In this document: positions 18,746 to 26,117 of the stretch, one piece after another
How the letters are laid out: every line of letters begins with the position of its first letter
Numbering within the stretch: position 1 is the stretch's first letter
NCBI RefSeq assembly: GCF_000633515.1
Contig: NZ_AYMP01000069.1
Coordinates: 1 to 56,361, forward strand
Direction of reading: 5' to 3'
Length of the DNA stretch: 56,361 nucleotides
Source: Morganella morganii H1r
GTDB taxonomy: Bacteria; Pseudomonadota; Gammaproteobacteria; Enterobacterales; Enterobacteriaceae
Notes under the pieces: generated by a model
The model's input: only the letters and a program-made list of their open reading frames with translations
What the model was told of the DNA's origin: nothing
Database searches by the model: none
Translations under genes and position numbers: made by a program

Positions 18746-21700
18746 TTGAACGTGGTAAATTCCGCTCGCTCACGTTAGTCAACTGGAACGGCTTTTTTGC
18801 GCGCACCTTTGATCTGGATGAGCTGGTCACCACCTTATCCGGTGGTAACGGTGCCGGTAAATCCACCACCATGGCGGCCTTTATTACCGCCATGATCCCG
18901 GATTTAACCCTGCTGCACTTCCGTAACACCACTGAAGCCGGGGCAACATCCGGTTCCCGTGATAAAGGTCTGCACGGTAAACTGCGTCCGGGCGTGTGCT
19001 ACGCCATGCTGGATGTGGTGAACTCCCGCCATCAGCGCGTGCTGGTGGGTGTGCGTCTTCAGCAGATTGCCGGACGTGATAAAAAAGTCGATATCAAATC
19101 CTTTATGATTCAGGGATTACCGACACAGTACTCCCCGACACAAATTGTCAGCGAACAGCTGAGTGAACGTCAGGTGCGGGTTCTGCCGCTGAATGACCTG
19201 AAAGCCCGCCTGGATGATATCGAAGGTGTGCATTTCAAACAGTTTAACTCGATTACCGATTACCACTCGGTGCTGTTCGAGCTGGGGGTTATCCCGAAAC
19301 GTCTGCGTTCTGCAGGCGACCGCAGCAAATTCTACCGCCTGATCGAAGCGTCACTTTACGGTGGTATCTCCAGCGCCATCACCCGTTCCCTGCGTGACTA
19401 TTTACTGCCGGAGAACAGCGGGGTACGCAAAGCCTTCCAGGATATGGAAGGGGCACTGCGTGAAAACCGTATCACACTGGAAGCTATCCGCGTTACCCAG
19501 TCTGACCGCGATCTGTTCAAACACCTGATCACCGAAGCAACCGCGTATGTTTCTGCGGATTACATGCGTCACGCCAATGAACGCCGTGTGCATATCGACC
19601 AGGCACTCTCTGTGCGCCGGGAGCTGCTCGGCAGCCGCAGGCAGCTTATCAGCGAACAGCTCCGTCAGGTGGAAATGTCCCGCGAGCTGGCGGAGCAGAC
19701 GGCCTCATCCGCCGATCTGGAAACGGATTACCAGGCGGCCAGTGATCATCTGACACTGGTGCAGACGGCCATGCGTCAGCAGGAAAAAATTGACCGCTAT
19801 CAGGCTGATGTCGAAGAGCTGACATTCCGCCTGGAAGAACAGACCGAAGTGGCGGAAGAAGCCGCAGAGCAGCTGGCGGAATATGAAGAACGCAACCATG
19901 TTGCGGAAGAGGAAGTGGATGAGCTGAAAAGCCAGCTGGCCGATTACCAGCAGGCACTGGACGTTCAGCAGACCCGCGCCATTCAGTATCAGCAGGCATT
20001 ACAGGCACTGGAACGCGCCAAAGCGGTGTGTCAGCTGCCGCAGCTGGATATTGATTCACTGGATGAATGGCTGGAAACCTTCCGCGCCCGCGAAGAGCAG
20101 GCAACCGAATCCCTGTTAGTGCTTGAGCAGAAAATGAGTGTGGCACAGGCCGCACACAGTCAGTTCTCTCAGGCCTATGAGCTGGTGAAATCGGTGGTCG
20201 GCGAAGTCAGCCGCAGCGACGCTTACCAGACTGCCCGTGAATTACTGCGTGACCTGCCGTCACAACAGATGATGGCTGACCGCGTACAACCGCTGCGTCA
20301 GCAGTTATCCGAACTGGAACAGCGCCTGCACAGTCAGCACAATGCACAGAAATCGCTGGATGATTTCTGCAAACGCATCGGGCAGCAGATTGAGGCGGAC
20401 GGGCTGGATGAGATGCTGATGACCCTTGAGGCGCAGCAGGAAAGCCTGAGTGTCAGTGTCAGCGAAAGCGGCGAACGCCGCATGGAAATGCGTCAGCAGA
20501 CTGAACAGCTGAAACAGCAGATCCAGTCCCTGACCGTCAAAGCCCCGGCATGGCTGGCGGCGCAGGAAGCCCTGACGCAACTGTGTGAGCAGTCTCATGA
20601 GACGTTCACCAGCGCCAATGATGTCACGGAATACATGCAGCAGTTGCTGGAGCGTGAGCGCGAAGTGACTGTTGAGCGTGATGAAATCGCGCTGAAAAAA
20701 GCACAGCTGGAAAAAGATATTGAACGGCTCAGTCAGCCGAGCGGCGCGGAAGACAGCCGTATGCTGGGGCTGGCAGAGCGTTTCGGCGGTATATTGCTGT
20801 CGGAAATCTATGACGACATTACGATTGATGACGCACCGTATTTCTCTGCCTTATACGGCCCGGCGCGTCATGCGATTGTGGTGCCGGATCTCAGCGCCGT
20901 GCGGCCGATGCTGGATGCCCTCGATGATTGTCCGGAAGACCTCTATCTGATTGAAGGGGATCCGCAATCCTTTGATGACAGCGTCTTTACCACCGAAGAA
21001 CTGGAGCGTGCGGTACTGGTGCGCAGCACCGATCGCCAGTGGCGTTACTCCCGCTTCCCGTCTGTGCCGCTGTTCGGCCGCGCGGCGCGTGAGAATCAGC
21101 TGGCAGTGCTGGAACATGAACGGGATGAGCTGGCAGAACGCCTGGCGACACTCTCTTTCGATGTCCAGAAAATGCAGCGTGCCCATCAGGCATTCAGCCG
21201 TTTTGTCGGTAAAAATATCTCGGTGGCCTTTGAGGCTGACCCGGAAGCGGAAATCCGCACACTGAATCAGCGCCGTAATGAGCTGGAGCGCGAGCTGGCA
21301 CAGTTTGAGGATCAGACTGCTGTTGCCCGTCAGCAGTACGCGCAGATCAAAGAAAACCTGAGCATCCTTAACCGTCTGATCCCGAATACCGCTCTGCTGC
21401 TTGATGAAACGCTGGCAGATCGCGCGGATGAGATCCGTGACGCGCTGACCGATGCACAGGGATCCGCCCGTCATATTCAGCAGTACGGTGCGGCGCTGCG
21501 CAAACTGGAGCCGATGGTTACTGTTCTCCAGAGTGATCCGGAGCAGCACGAAGCCCTGATCCGCGATTACGAAAACGCGAAACAGGTGCAGCAGCAGGCC
21601 CGTCAGCAGGCGTTTGCCCTTGAAGAAGTCGCACAGCGCCGTCAGCACTTTAATTACGGCGAATCCGCCGGCATGCTGACAGAAAATGCCGATCTTAATG

Positions 21701-23229
21701 ACAAACTGCGTCAGCGTCTGGAGCATGCGGAATCGGATCGTAGCCGTACACGTGAGATGCTGCGCCAGCAGCAGACCAAATGCGCGGAGTTCAATCAGGT
21801 TCTGGCCTCACTGCGCAGCTCGTATGAAACCAAATCGGACATGCTGCGTGAACTTGAGCGCGAAATGAGCGAGATTGGTGTTCAGGCGGATGCCAATGCG
21901 GAAGAGCGCGCCCGTGTGCGCCGTGATGAACTGTACAACCAGGTCAGCCATAACCGCGCCCGTATCAATCAGCTGGAAAAACAGCTGGGGATCGGTGAGT
22001 CGGAAATGGATAACCTGCAAAAACGTCTGCGCAAAGCGGAGCGCGATTACCAGCAGATCCGTGAGCAGGTCGTGACCGCCAAAGCGGGCTGGTGTGCGGT
22101 AATGCGTATGGTGAAAGAGAGTGGTGTTGAGCGCCGCCTCCACCGCCGTGAACTGGCTTATGAAGATGCGGACACACTGCGTTCCATGTCGGATAAAGCC
22201 CTCGGGGCGTTGCGCCAGGCCGTGGCAGATAACGAACATCTGCGTGATGCACTGCGTCTGTCCGAAGATCCGAAGCGTCCGGAACGCAAAGTACAGTTCT
22301 TTATCGAAGTGTACCGCCACCTGCGCGAACGTATCCGCCAGGATATTATCAAAACCGATGATCCGATCGACGCCATCGAACAGATGGAAATCGAACTGGC
22401 GCGCCTGACCGATGAACTGACCGCCCGTGAACAGAAACTGGCGATCAGCTCGAAAAGTGTGGCCAATATCATCCGCAAAACGATTCAGCGCGAACAGAAC
22501 CGTATCCGCATGCTTAACCAGGGCCTGCAGGCAGTGGCATTCGGTCAGGTCAAAGGGGTGCGTCTGAATGTGAATATCCGCGAAAGCCACGCGATACTGC
22601 TGGATGTGCTGTCCGAAGAGCACGAGCAGCATCAGGACTTGTTCGCCAGTCAGCGTCTGACCTTCTCCGAAGCGATGGCGAAACTCTATCAGCGCCTGAA
22701 CCCGCAGGTGGATATGGGGCAGCGTCTGCCGCAGACCATCGGTGAGGAACTGCTGGATTACCGTAATTACCTCGAACTGGAAGTGGAAGTCAACCGTGGT
22801 TCAGACGGCTGGCTGAAAGCCGAGAGCGGGGCGTTATCCACCGGTGAGGCGATTGGTACCGGGATGTCCATTCTGGTGATGGTGGTGCAGAGCTGGGAAG
22901 AAGAATCCCGCCGCCTGCGCAGCAAAGATATTTCACCGTGCCGTCTGCTGTTCCTGGATGAAGCCGCCCGTCTGGATGCGAAATCTATCGCCACCCTGTT
23001 TGAGCTGTGCGACCGCTTACAGATGCAGCTGATTATCGCGGCACCGGAAAATATCAGTCCGGAGAAAGGCACAACGTATAAACTGGTGCGTAAAGTCTTC
23101 AATAATCAGGAACATGTGCATGTGGTGGGACTGCGTGGTTTCGGCCAGCCGGAACCAGTGCCGGCACCGGAGGCATTGTCTGAGCCGGTGACGGAAGAGG
23201 AGAATGACGGGGAAGAAGAGCAGGATTGA
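18742..23229 (+). CDS. mukB: MukB, SMC-like chromosome condensin
   Basis: MukB is the ATPase of the MukBEF complex that compacts and segregates the chromosome and binds topoisomerase IV. The product has 1495 residues (E. coli 1486). Walker A (GGNGAGKST, residues 34-42) lies in the N-terminal head. Long coiled coils rich in Q, E, L and R flank a central hinge (about residues 650-780, around [20 protein letters not shown]). The C-terminal head carries signature [20 protein letters not shown] and Walker [15 protein letters not shown] poorly conserved acidic, proline-rich tail ends it. The ATGA overlap with mukE implies coupling. MukBEF occurs with MatP, which is also encoded here. A strong terminator follows. 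Confidence 0.98.
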   Translation: MIERGKFRSLTLVNWNGFFARTFDLDELVTTLSGGNGAGKSTTMAAFITAMIPDLTLLHFRNTTEAGATSGSRDKGLHGKLRPGVCYAMLDVVNSRHQRVLVGVRLQQIAGRDKKVDIKSFMIQGLPTQYSPTQIVSEQLSERQVRVLPLNDLKARLDDIEGVHFKQFNSITDYHSVLFELGVIPKRLRSAGDRSKFYRLIEASLYGGISSAITRSLRDYLLPENSGVRKAFQDMEGALRENRITLEAIRVTQSDRDLFKHLITEATAYVSADYMRHANERRVHIDQALSVRRELLGSRRQLISEQLRQVEMSRELAEQTASSADLETDYQAASDHLTLVQTAMRQQEKIDRYQADVEELTFRLEEQTEVAEEAAEQLAEYEERNHVAEEEVDELKSQLADYQQALDVQQTRAIQYQQALQALERAKAVCQLPQLDIDSLDEWLETFRAREEQATESLLVLEQKMSVAQAAHSQFSQAYELVKSVVGEVSRSDAYQTARELLRDLPSQQMMADRVQPLRQQLSELEQRLHSQHNAQKSLDDFCKRIGQQIEADGLDEMLMTLEAQQESLSVSVSESGERRMEMRQQTEQLKQQIQSLTVKAPAWLAAQEALTQLCEQSHETFTSANDVTEYMQQLLEREREVTVERDEIALKKAQLEKDIERLSQPSGAEDSRMLGLAERFGGILLSEIYDDITIDDAPYFSALYGPARHAIVVPDLSAVRPMLDALDDCPEDLYLIEGDPQSFDDSVFTTEELERAVLVRSTDRQWRYSRFPSVPLFGRAARENQLAVLEHERDELAERLATLSFDVQKMQRAHQAFSRFVGKNISVAFEADPEAEIRTLNQRRNELERELAQFEDQTAVARQQYAQIKENLSILNRLIPNTALLLDETLADRADEIRDALTDAQGSARHIQQYGAALRKLEPMVTVLQSDPEQHEALIRDYENAKQVQQQARQQAFALEEVAQRRQHFNYGESAGMLTENADLNDKLRQRLEHAESDRSRTREMLRQQQTKCAEFNQVLASLRSSYETKSDMLRELEREMSEIGVQADANAEERARVRRDELYNQVSHNRARINQLEKQLGIGESEMDNLQKRLRKAERDYQQIREQVVTAKAGWCAVMRMVKESGVERRLHRRELAYEDADTLRSMSDKALGALRQAVADNEHLRDALRLSEDPKRPERKVQFFIEVYRHLRERIRQDIIKTDDPIDAIEQMEIELARLTDELTAREQKLAISSKSVANIIRKTIQREQNRIRMLNQGLQAVAFGQVKGVRLNVNIRESHAILLDVLSEEHEQHQDLFASQRLTFSEAMAKLYQRLNPQVDMGQRLPQTIGEELLDYRNYLELEVEVNRGSDGWLKAESGALSTGEAIGTGMSILVMVVQSWEEESRRLRSKDISPCRLLFLDEAARLDAKSIATLFELCDRLQMQLIIAAPENISPEKGTTYKLVRKVFNNQEHVHVVGLRGFGQPEPVPAPEALSEPVTEEENDGEEEQD

Positions 23230-23254
23230 TTTCTCTCTCCCGTTTTTTCGCTGA

Positions 23255-23290
23255 AACAGATGAGCGCAGCAGTGCGCTCATCTGTTTTTA
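23255..23290 (+). terminator. muk operon terminator
   Basis: AACAGATGAGCGCA (23255-23268) and its exact complement (23273-23286) with a GCAG loop and trailing Ts. A 14-bp perfect stem closing the cmoM-mukFEB operon, and the left border of the accessory scar. Confidence 0.94.
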
Positions 23291-23404
23291 TATGGGGGGT
23301 TGTCAGTTATACCGGGGTCAGTGACATGCAGGCAGGTCAGCTGGTTAAAATCCATTTATCCCCCAGATAGTTGCCCGGCATATTGTTCACCAGAGGGCGG
23401 ACTG

Positions 23405-23935
23405 GATGCAGAAAAAGGAAAATATGATAACAATCTCTCTGAACTGGTATCCGCAGGGCGTGAAATGTTCCGGCTGGAGAAGCTGGAACTGATTGCCCGC
23501 AATAAGATCCGTACACTGCGTGAAGTTAATAAAATAGCTGAAGTTGATGAAATAGAAGTTTATCTGGGCTACCAGAATAAACTGAAGAAACCGCTTGAGC
23601 TGAGCAGTGTAACAGCAGAAATGCAGTACTTTGATGTTTCAGATATTACAGAGCCAGACCTGCGGGACGCCGAAATCCGGGTGAAAATTGACGAAAACCT
23701 CCGGTTCAGGGAGTGGATACTGCCGTGGGCACCGTTACACAGCGTGCTCAAGCGTACAAACCCGGAAGACTGGGAAACACTCTGTGAGAAGAAAACCTTG
23801 GATTATGAAAACACATTCCGGATGCTGTCTGACACGGAGCTACCGAATGAACTGGTTGGCGATGACGATGCTGAACGGGCTGTCGGAGTATGAGCGTTGA
23901 AGAGTGCGGAGCGGACATTCCTGAATGGACTCCGG
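23405..23935 (+). pseudogene. C-terminal fragment of an SspH2/IpaH-family NEL E3 ubiquitin ligase
   Basis: The translated frame reads [20 protein letters not shown], then [37 protein letters not shown] and [13 protein letters not shown]. These match, from memory, the C-terminal half of the NEL ubiquitin-ligase domain of SspH1, SspH2 and IpaH effectors. The gene is dead in three ways. Everything upstream (leucine-rich repeats and the catalytic cysteine region) is missing: the 35 residues before this point in the open frame (from 23300) do not match, although VHQ-like codons about 15 bases upstream in another frame suggest a frameshift. A TGA at 23891-23893 cuts the frame, yet the family tail continues beyond it as ALKSAERTFLNGLR. 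The homology then ends abruptly at the inversion junction. It also has six extra codons from an 18-bp imperfect duplication near 23527-23562. Confidence 0.85.
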
Positions 23936-24478
23936 TAAGGAGGTGAGTCCAAGGTAGCTCAGATTGAGTTCTGTCCCGTCATTATGCAGGCAGTCACGCA
24001 TCATCTGTACCGCAGCAGCCCGGTCGGGAGCCTTTCCTGCCGGTGCGGTTTTTTCCCACGCAGACCAGGACGCTTCATAATCCTGTGTAGTCCGGGGTGC
24101 TGCTGTGGTGGTGAGATGGTGAGTTTCACCGCCCTCCTTATCAACGGTGACTGACAGCATCTCATCACCGTTTTCGTCCAGAATACAGGCGTGATTTTCC
24201 CCGTCCCGGCCGACCTGAACTCTTTCCTTAAATCCGCCATACGTGAGCGTTTTGAGTTGTTCAAATTTTCCGGTCACCGTCTCCCATTCTGTTCTGTCCG
24301 GCGGATGACAAATCTGCCGGATGAGTGCCTGCGCTTCAGGCTTGTTCGCTGAGCAGAAAAATGCCTTAATTTTTTCCCACAGACCCGCCTCCGGCGGGGT
24401 ATCAGAACGGGCTATTGCGTTGTTCCGGCTGTTGCTGATTTCATCAGAAAAAAATCTGTTTCCGATTTGAAATGGCAT
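23840..24478 (-). pseudogene. N-terminal fragment of an SspH2-type type III effector
   Basis: A 212-residue frame starting MPFQIGNRFFSDEISNSRNN, with AAGGAG nine bases before the ATG. Residues 34-41 are WEKIKAFF, the conserved translocation motif of Salmonella effectors such as SspH2, SseI, SlrP and SifA. The flanking ARSDTPPE, QICHPP, GENHACILDENGDEMLSVT and the linker DYEASWSAWEKTAPA all echo SspH2. A leucine-rich repeat begins at residue 171 (LNLSYLGLTSLP) and is cut after one partial repeat. The last 30 residues are antisense of the oppositely oriented NEL fragment and are not homologous. The ligase domain is absent, so any product could not ubiquitinate, though it might still be secreted. 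Named from remembered family sequences; confidence in the family is high. Confidence 0.86.
23927..23950. repeat. Inverted-repeat junction of the two effector fragments
   Basis: GGACTC (23927-23932) and GAGTCC (23945-23950) form a perfect 6-bp inverted repeat exactly where leucine-rich-repeat coding on the minus strand meets NEL coding on the plus strand. The two reading frames are codon-aligned antisense across it. It is the likely breakpoint of the inversion. Confidence 0.7.
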
Positions 24479-24497
24479 AATAAATCTCTCCTTAAAC

Positions 24498-24525
24498 TGA
24501 TATGCCGGGATCGTCCGGCATATCA
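24498..24525 (-). repeat. Stem-loop in the leader of the effector fragment
   Basis: TGATATGCCGG (24498-24508) pairs perfectly with 24515-24525 across a 6-base loop. It lies immediately upstream of the AAGGAG ribosome site of the minus-strand effector fragment. No T run follows, so it is not a standard terminator; it could be a regulatory leader hairpin or the scar of a small repeat. Confidence 0.6.
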
Positions 24526-24587
24526 AAGCCCTGATGGGCGTTGGTATCGTAGCTGCCCGGCGCTTTATGTCACAATACGGCCATTGA

Positions 24588-24635
24588 CTGATTAGGGCTC
24601 GCTGCTGATAATGAAGCAGCGAATTTTTTAATCAG
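24588..24635 (+). terminator. Orphan terminator-like hairpin
   Basis: TCGCTGCT (24599-24606) and AGCAGCGA (24615-24622) enclose an 8-base loop and are followed on the plus strand by ATTTTTTAA. An outer pair CTGATTA (24588-24594) / TAATCAG (24629-24635) surrounds the whole element. No plus-strand gene ends here, so it is either the terminator of a lost gene or belongs to an unrecognised small RNA. Confidence 0.55.
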
Positions 24636-24671
24636 GGTTCATTCATTATTTGCAACAAGCCCTTTTGTATC

Positions 24672-24793
24672 TTCAGTCATCGGCATATCCCGGCAATCCG
24701 GAACAATCCGCTCTGATGATCGATTAACAACATCAGTGCATCATCAGGATTAATAACAGGACGCTGACCATTAAAGTTTGCCGGATTACTTAT
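24672..24793 (-). pseudogene. 5' remnant of an isochorismatase-family hydrolase
   Basis: Reading the minus strand from 24793 gives ISNPANFNGQRPVINPDDAL and then MLLIDHQSGLF. This is the N-terminus of YcaC-like isochorismatase hydrolases, including the DHQSGL motif with the catalytic aspartate. The expected start ATG is ATA. After GLF one base has been lost. In the shifted frame the family sequence resumes as DMPMTE (to about 24672) and then stops matching. The remaining three quarters of the gene are gone. It stands upstream of the effector fragment on the same strand. The family assignment is from memory. Confidence 0.7.
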
Positions 24794-25071
24794 TTTAAGA
24801 CCCTCACTTATGATAATTTGATGGTGATTTTTGTTTAAACAGTCTGTTTCTCAGAAACGTGCTGTTGTGCGGATTAAAATTAATTCATAAGCGAAAAGCT
24901 GAGTAGTGCGGATATTGATAAACAATGTTCTGAATTCAGAACAATCAGGCGAAAGTCAGCCGGTATAACGCGGCGGGATTCCTCACAGTGTGATCTGAAT
25001 AACGTTAATATGAAACCGGAATGGTTAGATTTTCACTCCGCGTGATCGACACAGAAAATTAAGGATATACA
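24794..25071 (+). promoter_or_regulatory. aphA upstream control region
   Basis: AT-rich non-coding DNA before aphA. It contains a perfect 18-bp palindrome, TGTTCTGAATTCAGAACA (24926-24943), whose form is that of a dimeric repressor operator. A TGTGATCT half-site at 24989-24996 resembles half a CRP site. I could not fix -35 and -10 boxes. The ribosome site AAGGA precedes the aphA ATG by seven bases. Confidence 0.5.
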
Positions 25072-25785
25072 ATGCGTAAACTGACCCTTGCCCTGAGTGC
25101 CCTGGCACTCGCGCTGAGCCTCAGCAGTGTGGCTGATGCCAACGTGTACATGCCGGAAAAAGTCAGTGACGGCGTGACCGCAGCTCAGCTGGCAGAACAG
25201 CATGCCATTCACTGGATTTCGGTTGAACAAATTGAAGAAAGCCTGAAAGGACAGCCGCCGATGGCAGTGGGCTTTGATATTGACGACACCGTCTTATTCT
25301 CAAGCCCGGGCTTTTACCGCGGTAAACTGGAATACTCCCCGGACGACTACAGTTATCTGAAAAACCCGGAGTTCTGGGAAAAAATGAATAATGAGTGGGA
25401 TAAATTCAGTATGCCGAAAAAATCCGGTACGGAACTGGTTCAGATGCACCTGAAACGTGGTGATACCGTTTATTTCATTACCGGGCGCAGCAAAACCAAA
25501 ACAGAAACGGTCACTCAATATGTACAGGAAGGGCTGCGTATTCCGGCGGATAAAATGAACCCGGTTATTTTTGCCGGTGATGAGGAAGGGCAGAATAATA
25601 AAGTCAGTTGGATGCGTGATCACAAACTGAAAATTTATTACGGTGATGCGGATGCTGATATTGCGGCTGCACGCGAACTGAATATCCGGGGTATCCGCGT
25701 ATTACGCGCATCAAACTCCTCGTATCAGCCGCTGCCGAAAGCCGGTCAGTTCGGTGAGGAAGTGGTGATTAATTCCGAATATTAA
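25072..25785 (+). CDS. aphA: Periplasmic class B nonspecific acid phosphatase
   Basis: AphA dephosphorylates nucleotides and other phosphomonoesters in the periplasm and also has phosphotransferase activity; it is a metal-dependent HAD-superfamily homotetramer. The product has 237 residues, like E. coli AphA. A signal peptide ([20 protein letters not shown], cleaved after ADA) precedes the class B signature. The HAD motif [15 protein letters not shown] holds the nucleophilic aspartate. [14 protein letters not shown] is motif II, and [14 protein letters not shown] is the motif III/IV acidic cluster. In E. coli the gene lies elsewhere on the chromosome, so its place between mukB and ldtD is a lineage difference. 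Morganella morganii is known for a class B phosphatase (NapA), which this probably is. Confidence 0.94.
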   Translation: MRKLTLALSALALALSLSSVADANVYMPEKVSDGVTAAQLAEQHAIHWISVEQIEESLKGQPPMAVGFDIDDTVLFSSPGFYRGKLEYSPDDYSYLKNPEFWEKMNNEWDKFSMPKKSGTELVQMHLKRGDTVYFITGRSKTKTETVTQYVQEGLRIPADKMNPVIFAGDEEGQNNKVSWMRDHKLKIYYGDADADIAAARELNIRGIRVLRASNSSYQPLPKAGQFGEEVVINSEY

Positions 25786-25805
25786 TGATAATCTGTCAGT
25801 CATAT

Positions 25806-25833
25806 AAAAACTCCGCTGCATAGCGGAGTTTTT
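25806..25833 (+). terminator. aphA terminator
   Basis: AAAAACTCCGCT (25806-25817) and AGCGGAGTTTTT (25822-25833) with a GCAT loop and T-rich tail, 20 bases after aphA. Confidence 0.93.
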
Positions 25834-26117
25834 TGTCTGTATTACCGGCAGCGGGTTGTTTATCCGGATAAAACGCAGAGAATGAGATGTATTTCATAAC
25901 AGGAAATACCGGTATTTGCGCAATTAATGCGGTGTATTCATCTTAAAAAGATGTATTTACGCCTTTTTTCTGCAATATTTTTGTTATCCTATTTTCAATT
26001 ATTCTCTGGCAGGTAAAATCAGCAGGGAAGTCATTTAAACGAAGTATTTACTATACTGACCATAAGCATTAACAATTGGCCGGAACAGACATAATAAAAA
26101 AATAAGAGAGGGATGTT
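25834..26117 (+). promoter_or_regulatory. ldtD upstream region
   Basis: Non-coding, AT-rich. Features seen are a perfect 14-bp palindrome AAATACCGGTATTT (25904-25917), a repeated GATGTATTT (about 25886 and 25950), and a -10-like TATACT near 26051. Just upstream, around 26034-26050, the minus strand reads GTAAATACTTCGTTTAAA, a loose match to the CpxR direct repeat (GTAAA, spacer, GTAAA). E. coli ldtD is Cpx-activated, so a CpxR site is plausible but unproven. Confidence 0.35.

Noticed and set aside
23300-23404. Use of the ATG at 23300 as a real start for the NEL fragment
   Set aside because: The residues before 23405 do not match the family and no good ribosome site is seen; it is an accidental open extension.
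23840-23926. Last 30 residues of the effector N-terminal frame as a genuine domain
   Set aside because: They are simply the antisense of the NEL fragment.
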